Below the pieces are notes generated by a model that did not search any database, had not been told where the DNA came from, and worked only from the letters and a program-made list of their open reading frames with translations. A program made the translations under genes and the position numbers. Positions 43,901-55,474 of a stretch of 64,000 nucleotides of DNA are shown here, piece after piece (within the stretch, counting starts at the first letter, position 1; each line of letters opens with the position of its first letter). Origin of the DNA: Takakia lepidozioides (taxonomy: Eukaryota; Streptophyta; Takakiopsida; Takakiales; Takakiaceae); contig CM060731.1 in NCBI GenBank assembly GCA_030704615.1, positions 14,508,001 through 14,572,000 of the forward strand, in the 5' to 3' direction.

Positions 43901-44569
43901 TACCATTGTGCAAGCTTTGGGAGCCTTGGTGAGATTGTTTGAGGGACATCTTGAGGACTCTTAGAGAGTTATTTGAGAGATCTTTGAAAGGTCTTGTCCA
44001 TTGCTTAAGTAAAAGATTGTGGAGATAGGGTAGTGGGATGAGAGCATGCTGTGATAGGAATTGCTTTAGTCTCTCTTCCTTGAAGTCTTCCACCCTCTCT
44101 GTAGGTCAAAACCTTTCCGTAATTGGAGGCAAGAGTGAGTCCGGGTTTGGGCTGGGGTGTCTTGCAGAAGCGACACTGTGGAGTGTTTTTGGTGGGGGGG
44201 AGTTGTTGTTTTGATTTTCTTGTGTTTAGATCCCCTTGACTGTGCGCCATGTAAGCTTTGTGTGGGCGCTTGTTTTCATAGGAGGTTGGTCCGGATTTGA
44301 TCACCGGCCAATCCTATAGCATGTTGTCGATGGTGAGGCTGGGGTGATGACCAGTCAGACCATCATTGTTTCTCCTGTGGTGAGGTTGGGGTGATGACCA
44401 GCCAACCATAGGAGTGCTTGCGGTGGATGCAGGTGCAAGTACAGGTTTACGTTACAAACCTAGTAGTCTAAGCCATAAGCCGCAACAGGTTCTCTACCCG
44501 GTTACCTTGTGAAAAGGGGGATTAAAGACAGGTTTACAACTGGCGTGGTTGTGAGTTTTCATCACGGAG

Positions 44570-45480
44570 GTGCCACTAGTTGCTGAGGGGAGTGCCGGTA
44601 CAAGCACCAATGATACTAGTGGGTATACAAGACGAGGTGTGCGGTTTAGGCCACCTTCACCTTCAGTGTCTTCTGAGGAAAGTTTAGACTCAGAGTTAAG
44701 AGGATTCTCGCCAAGGGTGCAAGCCATTTCCGTGCCATTGTTATGGGATCGATGGAGGAAATGTATGGAGCTACCAAGGGGCCACGTCGGTACTCTGGAG
44801 CTGTGGGCACCATCGAGTTTGATAGGAGTTTGATAGTTGGCGTGATTTGCAGCTGATGCGCAATCCACAACTGTTTACGCCTTTTATGGCGTGGAAGGGT
44901 TGTTTCAGCACCTTGAGGGGCCGCCCATAGATGACTACCATGAGTTTAGGCGTGGACATGAGGTGGAGATTGAGGAATGACGGGTGTATTGGTCACTTGA
45001 CTATGTTTCCATCACTAGAGGCACAAGGGTAGTGGTGACACCGGCAGCTACACCGGCAGCTTCTGCAAGCAGCAGTGGGATGACAAGTGGAACATGAGCT
45101 GGGAAGTCCACCCAAGCTCATGTTGTAGCACCAACACCCATACCTGCCTTTAACCCAGTTGTGGAGTTCTTCGAGGAGTTGAGGAGAAACTACCAAGGGA
45201 TAAGGACAGAGAAGTTGCAGAGCTTGCAAGAGTTCCAACGGAGGCCTACTGAGAGTTTGAGGGAGGCTTACACGCGCATGAGGCGCTTGATAAATGTATC
45301 CCAAGGGGTTATGAAAGCTCAGGCAGTCCAATTCTGGTATGGGATATTGGACAAGGAGCTAATGAGAAGGGTGCGGGATGCAACTCTCCTACAAGTGGAC
45401 CAACCCACCTTAGCAAATGTGTTTTTGCTGGCAGAGCGGATAGAGCTCAATATGGTGGAGGAGCGAGTGGTTACACTATG
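44570..45480 (+). pseudogene. Retrotransposon gag-like remnant
   Basis: Reading with small breaks: FRPPSPSVSSEESLD, WRKCMELPRGHVG, then FQHLEGPPIDDYHEFRRG, then NPVVEFFEELRRNYQGIRTE with QSLQEFQRRPTESLREAYTR and QFWYGILDKELMRRV. The last part has the pattern of the Retrotrans_gag family, in which a helical gag core binds packaged RNA. Stops near 44833, 44980 and 45100 break it. The frame passes directly into a Copia-type gag at 45478, so this is a joint between two element types. Confidence 0.55.
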
Positions 45481-46465
45481 TATCTGTGCACAGCTCTTGA
45501 CAAGAAGTATTTACAGCAGATAATAAATTGTGAAACGGTAGCCTCAATGTGGTGCAGACTAGTCACAATTCATGAGCAAAGAACGAGTGAGAACATTCAT
45601 GTGTTGCAGCAAAGATTTTTTGATTATAGGATGAAAGATGGAGACGACATCGCAACACATGTTAGTGCCATAGAGTCCATGGCATCTCAGCTCAATGATC
45701 TAGGTGAAAGAACCACCAACAAGGCCATTATTACAAAAGTAATATGCAGTCTCCCGTCAAGCTACAAACACTTGTTATCGGCCTGGGACAACGTTCCTCA
45801 AGAACAACAGACACTTGAGAATTTGGAAGGGCGACTCTCTCAAGGAGGAGTCTATGATGAAGATGAGAGGTAATAATGATGAGACAAGTGACAAAGCATT
45901 TTTCTCAAGCCATAGAGGACAAGGAAACAGTTGGAGAGAACAAGGAAGCAGTGGAAGCAGCGGAAGTAGACAATCTCTGACATATGAACAGCGCTAGTAA
46001 CATAGAGAGAAAATAGTAAGTTGAAAAAGAGAACTACATGCAACTGTTGTGGGAAGGTTGGACATTGGGAGAGAGAATGTGAAGTAAAGAAAAAGAGAGA
46101 TCAAGAAGCAGAGTTGCAGTTCAACAAGAAACTTAGAACAACAACATTTTCTGTGAGCTCGATAGCATACACAGTCACATCTGATAGAAGTGAATAAAAA
46201 GAAAGTTTGAATCACAAGGAGAAGTCTAATACAGCTTTCATGACCACATTTGAGCCGTGTGTCATAGAGAAGGAGCTATGCATTACAGATGATGATGTGT
46301 GGTGTGCCGATGGAAGGGCTACAGAACACATGATGGACAAACGCCACTGGTTCCGAAATCTTAAACCTATTCCAGATAAGGAGTGGCCGGTACAAGTTGC
46401 AGATGATCGATATGTATATGTTGCTGGAGTCGGAGACATTCATATCTATTTATACGTGAACATGG
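45478..46465 (+). pseudogene. Copia-type gag (UBN2) and protease fragment
   Basis: The segment at 45478-45873 has the UBN2 gag pattern (NCETVASMWCRLVTIHEQRT, VLQQRFFDYRMKDGDDIATH, SLPSSYKHLLSAWD). At 46040-46085 a zinc knuckle CNCCGKVGHWEREC (C-x2-C-x4-H-x4-C) follows. At 46295-46440 a protease-like part reads VWCADGRATEHM. In Copia elements this place reads D-S-G-A-x-x-H-M, and here the catalytic D-S/T-G has become D-G-R. Stops break the frame between parts. It ends abruptly near 46465, where a different Copia copy begins. Confidence 0.65.
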
Positions 46466-46479
46466 TAACACTACTTTTA

Positions 46480-48309
46480 ATGATGATGCGGTCATAGTTA
46501 AGATTCTAGCTGCTAAGTTGCCTGCTGGCTATGACAGTCTTCTTTTGGCCTGGGAAGTCACTCCCGTAGAAGAAAGAACCCTTGACACCCTCACTATGAG
46601 ATTGTTGACAGTTGAGTCTAGACTCAAGCAGCGAAACATCCATAGCTGTATACGTAGCAGCGGCAGCTTCATCCGGTTCTGGTAGTAACCAAGACTCCTC
46701 TTCTACATCGGATGGGGCATTCAAGTATACCAAAGAAGAGAGAGTCTGGCGTCATAAAGAAATTAACGACAAGGAGAAGAACACTAAGTGTTGGAAGTGC
46801 GGCATGACCGGCCATTGGGGCAAGGAGTGTCAGACTGATTCGGCAGAGCAAGAAGCCTACCAAGCAGCTCAGAGGGAGCTCAAGACTGCTTCAGAACTAC
46901 CCAAGGCATCCAAGAATCAGTTCGGAGCATACAAAGCGTTCATGGCCAGCTCTTCCAAGACTTCCACAACACATTCTTACTGGTATGTCGATAGTGGCAG
47001 TACTGATCACATGTGCCAAGAGCGTTCTTTCTTTTCTACCTACCAAGACATCTCTGTAGAGAAACGGCCTGTCATGGGTATCGGTGGAGTCACATTGTAT
47101 GCAACAGGCATAGGGGATATTGTAATCAAGATTTGGTGCAAGGGCAATCACATATTTGGAGTACTCAAAGGAGTTGTCCATGTACCAGGCCTTGGTCGCA
47201 ACCTATTCTCGTCCTATGTTGCTACTCAAAAGAAAATGTACACCCTGCATATGCAAAACGGTTGCCAAGTTTTAGAAGCAGGGCAAGTTGTCACGACTGG
47301 CGTCATCCATCGAAGAATGTATTGGTTACTTTTCAAAGTTGTGTCACCAGCTTCATCAAAAGTACATATTGTGCCTACAATCCAACCAGCTTCAGCTTGC
47401 CAAGCTCTAGCCGCAGCCTCCTTTAATCCTGCAACGAAGAAGGAAAGTACCCAGACCATCAACGGATGGCATCGTCAGCTTGCACATGTTAACCTACATT
47501 CAACCATCCGAGCAATGGCGTCGCATGGCCTAGTAGATGGTCTCATTCTTCATACCACCGATCACAAGTTTTGTGAAGGCTGCACTTATGGCAAGCAGCA
47601 CCGAACAACATTCTACTGGGACGATCCTCGACAGAAGACGACAGCCCCAGGTGATCTCATCCACACAGATCTCTGCGGGCCACTCAATATTGCATCTGTC
47701 GGGGGTTCACTCTACTTCGTTCTCTTAAAAAATGATTGTACTGGATCTCGAGTAATCGAATGCATCAAGCACAAACCTGATTCTCTTGCGAGTTTCAAGC
47801 GATTTGTCTCACAACTACGAAGAGAAACAAGTCATACAGTACAGATTGTCCGCAGCGACCGCGGAGCAGAGTGTACCAGTCAAGCTTTCACAGATTATCT
47901 CGACCAGCAAGAGATCAAGCAGGAGCTCACTGCTCTCTACACGCCTGAACAAAATGGTGTTTCAGAGCGTGATAATCGCACGATCATAGAAGCGGCCAGA
48001 AGCATGTTGTATGCGGCCAATGACCACATTCATTTTTGGGGAGAAGCAGTGCATATTGCAGTCTACATTCTCAACCAAACTGGAACAAGGACACTTGTTG
48101 GGCGAACTCCATATGAGGCATGGTTTGGCATAAAGCCATCAGTTTCACATGTTCAAATATTTGGATCCGATGCTTATGTACACATGCCGAAGGAATTGTG
48201 GCACAAGCTATCTCCTAAGTCGAAGAAGGGGGTGTTCATGGGTTACTCCAGTACGAGTAAAGCATATCGCATCTGGTTCAATGATACCAGACGGATTGAG
48301 GAGAGTTGA
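46480..48309 (+). pseudogene. Copia element: gag end, zinc knuckle, protease, integrase
   Basis: The 46480-46680 stretch gives the end of a gag (KLPAGYDSLLLAWEV) in another frame. From 46612 a frame of 565 codons holds CWKCGMTGHWGKEC (zinc knuckle), WYVDSGSTDHM (intact D-S-G protease), GWHRQLAHVN ... CEGCTYGKQHR (GAG-pre-integrase) and an integrase core with HTDLCGP, DCTG, SDRGAECTSQAFTDYL and TPEQNGVSERDNRTIIEAAR. The order protease, integrase, then reverse transcriptase downstream defines Ty1/Copia. The reading stops at 48307-48309. No 5' LTR was found upstream; the 5' end was lost at the junction near 46470. Confidence 0.85.
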
Positions 48310-50459
48310 GACATTCTGTTTGACTAAGATCTTGCAAGACTTCCAACAGAAGCACAAACTAGAGGGGAATCGATCTGGTTAGAAGAGCTTACGCAACCAC
48401 TTGGCAACATAGGTCCTCTGCAAGCGCCTCCATGGTTAGTGGGAGCCGCACAAGGAGCCCCAGGCATTCAGCCAGTGGGAGTACTTGTACCTCAAGGACA
48501 GGCCCAACCAGCAGTTGCATTGAACCTCGTAGAATCTCAAGAGGTGGTAAGCAGCCCCTCATCCCAAGCTTATCAAAGAGCGGCTCTGGCGAAGGAAACG
48601 TTGGTGGAACCCAGTCTTCTGACCACAACAGTTCAGGAAGCGAAGGTAGCGATTCACATGAGGCTGATCTAAGAGAGTGGGAGGACGTACAGATCGACCT
48701 ATTACATAAGCCAGAGGTTTATTCCCCGTTGTAAGAGGAAGAACAGCCCATACTGTATCAGCAGCCCGATGGCAACCAACAGCTACCAGAGCGACAAGCT
48801 CGAGCCCGCAATCCTCCGACATGATATGGAGACTGGATTTATCTAGAGCATCGCAACTCGTATGCCTGCATGGCACACTTCGAGGAGCAGTATACACCAG
48901 ACGAGCCCAACTCTTTTGAGCAAGCCATGAGCTCACCTGAGAAGGAAGATTGACAACTAGCCATGAGAGCGGAATATGATTCCTTGATGAGCAATGGCAC
49001 GTGGGAACTAGAATCTCTACCCCTTGGCAGGAAGACAGTAAAGTGCAAATGGATCTACAAGCTTAAGCTTGCAGCAGATGGTACAGTCAACCGTTTTAAA
49101 GCCAAGCTGGTGGCTAAGGGATTTACCGAGCGTGAGGGAATAGACTACAATGAGACCTTTAGTCCTGTAGTCAAATTTGACTCGATCCGCACCATATTGT
49201 CTATTGCTGCAGCCGAGGATATGGAGATCACACAGTTTGACGTTTGTACCACATTCTTATACGGGGAAATCGATGAGGTGATAATTATGGACCAGCCTAT
49301 CGGTCTCGAAGACCCGCTACAGCCAGACAAGGTTTGCCGTCTCAAGAAGGCCATATACGGTTTAAAGCAATCATCAAGAATTTGGAACCAGAAGTTCAAT
49401 TCTTTTCTCGAGCAACACAGCCTTCTACAGTCATCGCATGATTGTTGCGTATATGTCAGCAACGCGAATCCACGGCTCCTCATGTCAATCTGGGTCGACG
49501 ATGGCATAGCCTGCAGCCCGAAGACATCAAAGATCGAATTTGTCCTGGATTATATGGAAGGAGGTTTCAACATCACCCGAGGAACAGCTGAAATCTATGT
49601 TGGCCTCCACATAGTCAGGGATCATGATCGCAGGTTAATTCACCTTGATCAATGGCGGTACATCGAAAGGGTGTTGAAGCGTTTTAACCACGAGAATTGC
49701 AACCCCGTGGCCGTTCCATCCGATCCCAGCAGCGCAGTTCAGCTCACTGTCATGTCCGACAGCACGGAATTACTATCGGTCTTCCTCTATAAAGAAGCAG
49801 TTGGATCATTGCAATTTGCCAGCCTTGGCACACGAGCTGATATCTCATACTCAGTCAGCAACATCTTGAGATTTAGCAACCAGCCTCGACCCCCGCATGT
49901 TTCAGCAGTCAAGCGGGTATTCAAATACCTCAAGGGCACTCTCGATCTCCAACTCACCTATGGTGCCATAGGAAAACCGAACTTACTCTCAGTACACTGC
50001 GATGCTGATTTTGCAGCAGACCCCGATGACAAAAAATCAAGGTCAGGATTTCTACTTATGCTTAATGGTGGAGCTGTTGCATGGGGAAGTAGGAAGCAAA
50101 CTTGCACCGCTGCAGGTACTACCGAATGTGAGTTTGTAGCAGCACATCTGGCTAGCAGCGAGCTACGATGGCTTCGTGGCCTTCTTGACGACCTTGGATA
50201 TCCAGAGCCAGCTCCAACACCACTATACTGCGACAATCAGTCGGCCATTCGTTTGGTCATGAATCCGGTTTTTCATAAACATACCAAGCATATCAGCCTC
50301 AAGTTCCATATCATTCGGGAGAGACAGACAGATGGGACGCTCGCTATGATCTACATCCCAACAGATGACCAAGCAGCGGACATCCTCACCAAACCTTTGT
50401 CTCGGGATCGTTTCCAACAACTTCGCGCACTCATGGTAATCACTTCTGCAAGTGGCTAG
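48310..50459 (+). pseudogene. Copia reverse transcriptase and RNase H
   Basis: The 48310-48950 linker is broken by stops and shifts. A TGA (48951-48953) stands where the RVT_2 domain usually has the Trp before the A-M-x-x-E motif, a probable TGG to TGA change. From 48963 a 498-codon frame gives KCKWIYKLKLAADGTVNRFK, LVAKGFTEREGIDYNETFSP, FDVCTTFLYGEI, KAIYGLKQSSRIWNQKF and the catalytic SIWVDDGIA (Y-x-D-D place). RNase H follows with HCDADFAADPDDKKSRSG, GTTECEFVA and YCDNQSAIRL. The RT and RNase H open frame itself is intact, but the polyprotein is not. Confidence 0.85.
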
Positions 50460-50541
50460 AGCACCAGCACATGTGCTGAAGTGCGAGAGTGATAACGTTT
50501 CTAACTTTCAAATTGTTCAGCACAGTGCTGAGTGGGAGTAT

Positions 50542-50901
50542 TGTAGCATTTCCAGTTGGCAGGAAATGCCAGCGCAGCACTGTGCGGTTTGAAAGAGGAC
50601 CAAGCTGTGTGCAACCGCTCGAGAATCCTAACCGTCAGGGCAAGCAAGAACCCCAGTAGCACCTAGCTTATACTCAGGCTAAGACGTCAGTCTTCCATAC
50701 TTGTGCAGTGTGCTTTAGGGCCTCTGTCAGAGCTTAGAAGAGCTCTGTGTCTAGGATTTGTTGCACTTCATGGTACCAATGTCTGGTACGTTGTGAGAAG
50801 TGCTTCGTTGTAATACAATATGCTTGCTTGCTAAAGATACCGTGTGTGCGTGCTGCCTGCTAGGAATGCTTTTTGCTCCCTAACCCTAGCTTACTTTAAC
50901 A
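50542..50901 (+). repeat. 3' LTR of the Copia element
   Basis: About 80 bases after the pol stop codon a segment begins TGTAGCATTTCC and ends TTACTTTAACA, giving TG...CA ends and about 360 bases. It is closely similar (by eye over 90 percent) to the reverse complement of 52560-52898. GTTGTAATACAATATGC near its end may lie close to the polyadenylation region. A purine-rich tract expected just upstream (AGTGGGAGTA) is present. Confidence 0.75.
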
Positions 50902-51228
50902 GCCACTCTGTGCGGCTGCCCTGTAGCCTTGGCTAATTAATCATAGTTTAGCTTGCCACAACTAGCAGTGGGGTAGATGCAAGGTTAAGTTGGGTGGCTC
51001 CGAAACTGCGTAACATGGCAATTTTTGCAGTGACCTTCCGCAGTGTGGGCATTATTTCTTTTGCACAAAGAGAGTGACCAAGTTGATGTGGCTGCAACTC
51101 AAATGATGAGGTGCACCATTTGTCATCCAAGGTAGAGCTCTTTTGAAGATACAACAAGGAGTTCAAGGGATAGTTCTAGAAGCACTACCCAGTCAAGGAA
51201 GGTCTAGTACAGTACAACCCGACAACCA

Positions 51229-51412
51229 AGTTGTAGCCCAATGGTAATGGGCAGATACCACCTCGGAAGTGGTTGTGGGTTTAATCCACCGATTGGTGTC
51301 ACAAATGTGTCCACCTTCCTCCTGGAAGGCAGTAGCCCTTCGGGGTCAAGGGACACCATAATTTACGTTTCCTTCGGGAGGCGTTGTGTATATATATATA
51401 TATATATACCCT
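51229..51412 (+). mobile_element. tRNA-derived SINE
   Basis: GTAGCCCAATGGTAATGGGC matches an A box with a D-arm-like palindrome, and GTGGGTTTAATCCACC matches a T-arm with B box. A tRNA-unrelated body follows (CACCTTCCTCCTGGAAGGCA, GGGACACCATAATTTACG) and it ends in a (TA)n tract (51389-51408). A second copy, on the minus strand and split by an insertion, lies at 52957-53965. Confidence 0.7.
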
Positions 51413-51769
51413 ACTCATGGATGCACCTCTATGGAAAAACATCTTGACAACGAACATACAAGTGATTTGTCCAGGTACAAGTTGGAGTACTTGAAGGGCA
51501 CCACGTGAGCAAACAAGATTTGTTCGACCGAAGTAAAAAAAGCGGAAGGTGTTGTCATCATCTTCCATCATAGAGTTTTTTGGGCAGCAATGAGCATGTG
51601 GCAAGAATGACCCTGCCCAGCTCCGGTTCATTGAGGATTTTGTAGTACGTCTCCATATTACAAAAGGGTATGAGACCTCGTGTTGTATTGAATCCACATG
51701 GCTGCGTTGTCTTGTTATGAGACGAGATGGAAGGTAAGATTTCGGCTGACTCGCAAACAACTTGGAAAT

Positions 51770-51880
51770 GATTAGATCCCATCCCATAAACCAAGTCAAG
51801 CCAAGGACACCCATGCTAAGGGAATCCACCCTACAAAGCACTCACCACACTCCCTCTCAATACTTAGAGCTATGGAGGTG
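51770..51880 (-). repeat. Inverted copy of the 41880-41985 retroelement segment
   Basis: Read on the minus strand it gives CTCCATAGCTCT, GTATTGAGAGGGAGT, GAGTGCTTTGTAGGGTGGAT, TCCCTTAGCA and TTGGCTTGACTT, in the same order as at 41880-41985. The match fades on both sides. It is a fragment of the same retroelement family, inserted or rearranged in the opposite orientation. Confidence 0.65.
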
Positions 51881-52559
51881 CCAACAGAAAACAAATTCCG
51901 CTTCAGTTGTGGGACGTAAAGAACATTGTGAAGGATTCCATCCTCCTTAGTAGTATGGACCTCTAGCTGACCAAGAAAACCAGCAATACCCTCATTGTCT
52001 TGAAGCTCACACTTAAAGAAACTCTGCTGTAGGGAGTGAACGTGTTCTCAGACAAGTTTTGCTGATCATGCAGGAGCGTCAACTTATCCCAGATTGCCTT
52101 GGAAGTAGTGCATGACATGATATTATTTAGATATGCCTTATCTAAAGAGGAACATAACAGGCTGATAGCCTGGTTGTCACGTTTCAGTCTGCTCGTTGAG
52201 CAGCGGGTGGATTTGGCTCAGAGCCATCGACTATGCTCATCAAATCTCTCCCGTAGAATACCGCACGCATTTGGAACTTTCACATATGGAAGTTCTCACC
52301 GTTATACCTTTCTATGTTTCCCAGATCCCTAGCATTGTCACCCATGACGTAGGACCTAAGAAAGAACGCAGAAACGACCGTTTGCAGTTAGGACATCAAA
52401 AAGAGTCTCTAGAGATACAACAGCAGGGACAACTTTTGAACAAAGAATATACTTAACAGCAGAAACGACCTCTGCAGTTTACACGCTTGAAGCAAATAAA
52501 GATAGAATAAGCTGAGGCGTAGTAAGGAAGACATGCTAGGGCCCATAACCTACTAAAGT

Positions 52560-52898
52560 ATAAAGCATAAAGCATTCCCAACAGGCAGCACGCACACACG
52601 GTATCTTGAGCAAGTAAGCATATTGTATTACAACGAAGCACTTCTCACAATGTACCAGACACTGGTACCATGACGTGCAACAAATCCTAGACACGGAGCT
52701 CTCCTAAGCTCTGACAGAGGCCCTAAAGCACACTGCACAAGTATGGAAGACTGACGTCTTAGCCCGAGTATAAGCTAGGTGCTACTGGGTTCTTGCTTGC
52801 CCCGACGGTTAGGATTCTTGAGCGGTTGCACACAGCTTGGTCCTTTTTCAAACAGCACAGTGCTGCGCTGGCATTTCCTACCAACTGGAAATGCTACA
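52560..52898 (-). repeat. Solo Copia LTR in opposite orientation
   Basis: The reverse complement starts TGTAGCATTTCC (at 52898) and follows the 50542-50901 LTR closely, including CAGCGCAGCACTGTGC and AAGACGTCAGTCTTCC. The far end (52455-52560) is diverged. No pol sequence adjoins it, so it is a solo LTR or truncated copy of the same family as the element at 46.5-50.9 kb. Confidence 0.75.
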
Positions 52899-52956
52899 AT
52901 ATATTACATACATTACATATCTTGTACCATCCATGATGGACTAGATAGCGTTCAAG

Positions 52957-53965
52957 AGGAAGGGGAATATATATATATATATAGACGCCTCTGGAAGGGA
53001 GCTTAAATTATGGTGTCTCATCACCACAAAGGCTACTACCTTCCAGCTGAAAGGTGGACACTAGTGTTGTGCGGGTACCCTCTTAGGCGGGTTGGAACCA
53101 GCGGTTCCAGTTCCAGTTCATGGGAACCGGAACTGGAACCGGAACTGGAACCGGGGGAGAGGGACGAGCCGGTTCCAGAACCGGAACCGGGGGGTCAGTG
53201 GCGGTTCCGGATCTGGTTCCCGCACTAGGGGTTTTTTTTTTTTTTTTTTTTTGGATCTGTCGTCTCTCACCTCCAATCTGCGCGATCTACTCCAGTAGCG
53301 CGACTTCAGCGCGGGGGAGGGAGCAGCGCCCCAGCGTGTGGGGGAGGCCGGAGCAGCACATGGGGAGTAGGCAGTGGGTTTTTATTTATTTTTATTTTTT
53401 ACACATTGTATCGTCTCTCGTGTTGGTGAGCTCTTCCATGAACGAGTTTTTGAACAGTGAGGAAGTCCTCTTAGATGACAACGAGGAGTTGATTGCAGAG
53501 GCCGAGTTGTTTGAGATAGAATGATTTCTTTATGTACTCTACACACATTGATTTATACTCGCTTACATTGCATTATTATTATTTCATAAAGTTGTATATG
53601 AATGTTGTGTTGTTTCTTTTTAACATGGTTAAAATATTTGATATAACTAATGGGGATTCACAAATCATTTTCAGATTTATAAAAAACCGATAAAAAATTT
53701 AATAGATATTTTTAAATTCAAAAAATAATGAACCGGAACCGGAAACTGGAACCGGTGGCTCCTTCTCAAAAAATACCCGAAACTGGAACCGCCTCTTTAA
53801 ATATACCAAGGAACTGGATCGGGAGGTTCCTTCAATATGGCAAGAACCGCACAACACTGATGGACACCTTCATGACACACCAGACCGCGGTTTGAACCCA
53901 CAACCACATCCAACATGGTATGTGCCCATTACCACTTGGCTACATGCTGGTTGTCAAAGGGGAAT
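52957..53965 (-). mobile_element. tRNA-derived SINE split by a hAT MITE
   Basis: The head lies at 53860-53965 (minus: GTAGCCAAGTGGTAATGGGC, then GTTGTGGGTTCAAACC with a good B box). The tail lies at 52957-53061 (minus: CTGGAAGGTAGTAGCC, GAGACACCATAATTTAAG and a (TA)n tract). Together they match the plus-strand SINE at 51229-51412. The 798 bases between are a separate insertion with its own target duplication. Confidence 0.75.
53062..53859. mobile_element. 798-bp hAT-type non-autonomous element
   Basis: The ends read TAGTGTTGTGCGGG (left) and, reverse-complemented, CAGTGTTGTGCGGTTC (right). They are flanked by an 8-base target duplication with one mismatch, GTGGACAC (53054-53061) and ATGGACAC (53860-53867). 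CAGTGTTG ends and 8-base duplications are typical of hAT elements. The inside holds repeats of GGAACCGGAACTGGAACC, a run of about 24 T, and a frame ending EELIAEAELFEIE that may be the last codons of a lost transposase. Confidence 0.8.
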
Positions 53966-53969
53966 AGTG

Positions 53970-55470
53970 TAACTTATGTAGCAAGGTGGAGCCGTGGGAG
54001 TGGCGAAGGCGGCTACATTTCCTGAACTCTATCGGACGTAGTCTGTCATTAGGAGTGCACTTTACATCCATATTTTGCTACTTTACATCCAGAATTGTCA
54101 CAACGCATCCAAAAAATGTGGAGCCCTCGCTATCAAATATAGGGCTCATCCTCATAACCAATGGCATTTTGCCACATCACCCAAAGCGCTCTTCATACTA
54201 GCTAATATTGTAGTCATGATACTCATACTCATATGGCCAGGACCAGTATGGTATGTCCTGATACCAGAACAACACTGCTTTTAACTTTTAACCCCTCCCC
54301 CCACCCCACGTATTAAATTTAGCCCTCCGGCAGCAGGAGAAAAATTCAGAAGTGCCCACTATGACATTCATGCACCACTCCGTCAGTGTAGAGCGCGCAC
54401 GGAGGACCGAGGACGACGTTTGCGGGGGCTTGCGAGGACCTTAGCTGGTATCTGAAGGAGTGAGCGAGTTTTTGGAGCTACGCTGCAAGCAGCAGGTGCG
54501 GCCCCAAATGGATTCAGTACATGCAGATGGCTTCAACCTGTAGGTAATATGAAAGTATATCTAGTTAAGAGCATCGCCCAGGAAAAAGTGTGGACTCCCG
54601 AACACGAGAGAAATTAGATGATCGATGGTAAACTATGAATGTGTCTACAGTCTAAATGAATGAACAAGCACCTCGAGCTACGTACTAGCTCCACATGTAT
54701 TGCAATTCCAAATGAGCTACAAGTTTAATATTCCTCAAAAGGTCGATTGACTCAGGACTACAGGAGGTACGTGGCCGACAGACTGGCCAGTAGCATCACA
54801 TATCTCACAATTCACGATGTGGAGAAGTTCGGGGTCGAATCGTCGTACTCAGATACACTAAATTGACTCGGGTGATGTTGGAGCTCACAGTTATCCCAGT
54901 ACATGTGAACATATTGATCAACCTGGAACTCGTACTCTTTCCAGGAGGAGAGATTTAGTCTCCCTGAGATAGAGATCTGTGCATGATGCGACTGTGAAAA
55001 GTTGCAGCAGTGGGGGGGGGAGTGACTGAGCAGCAGCTGACCTGAAAGAACGCGCCCTTGATTCTATCTACGGATTGTGACACCCTATCTATGTGTAGGG
55101 AATTAACCCTTGTTTTCCTGACACAAAGAAGTCAACCCTGTACAGAAATATCCCGCCAGCTTCCCAAGACCACAGTGACAAACCTCCTGCAAGTTTGGGT
55201 TATAGAGTGGCCCGATGTGCTGAGTCCTGATGCCGGCACAATCGACTAGAATATTCATGGGATGTGGATTGCGAACCATTTCAAATGGTCAAAAGTTTGC
55301 TCTCGTGTATAATTTACCCTGGAAGTAGTGCCTGGCACATCAACTCAGGAATCTAGATCATAAACCTTGGGCCAAGCTGAGCCAACAGATTATATTGGTG
55401 GAAATATTGAACGTCTAGGGAAAACTCTAAGCAGCCACTGGGGCTTGGATTCATGTATATTCACCTTCTA
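53970..55470. other. No gene recognised; downstream flank of the RAV gene
   Basis: No frame with protein-like character was found on either strand. The part nearest 55470 should contain the 3' untranslated region and polyadenylation site of the minus-strand RAV-type gene. Confidence 0.5.
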
Positions 55471-55474
55471 ATCA

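Larger units (their letters stand above)
41760..44480 (+). repeat. Probable LTR/leader of a large LTR retroelement
   Basis: TGTTGGGACTT at 41760 looks like an LTR start. The following 2.5 kb is G-rich and purine-rich on the plus strand, has no credible gene and holds tandem repeats. A segment at about 41880-41985 reappears inverted at 51770-51880. The gag-like reading begins near 44570, so this stretch is in the right place to be an LTR and leader. I could not identify the LTR end or a primer-binding site. Confidence 0.4.

Noticed and set aside
43637-44093. Repetitive frames on both strands over the 67-base array
   Set aside because: Periodic translation of a tandem repeat; no independent evidence for a protein.
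51229-51300. Functional tRNA gene
   Set aside because: A and B boxes fit, but the arms do not fold cleanly and a SINE body with (TA)n tail follows, with a second copy nearby.
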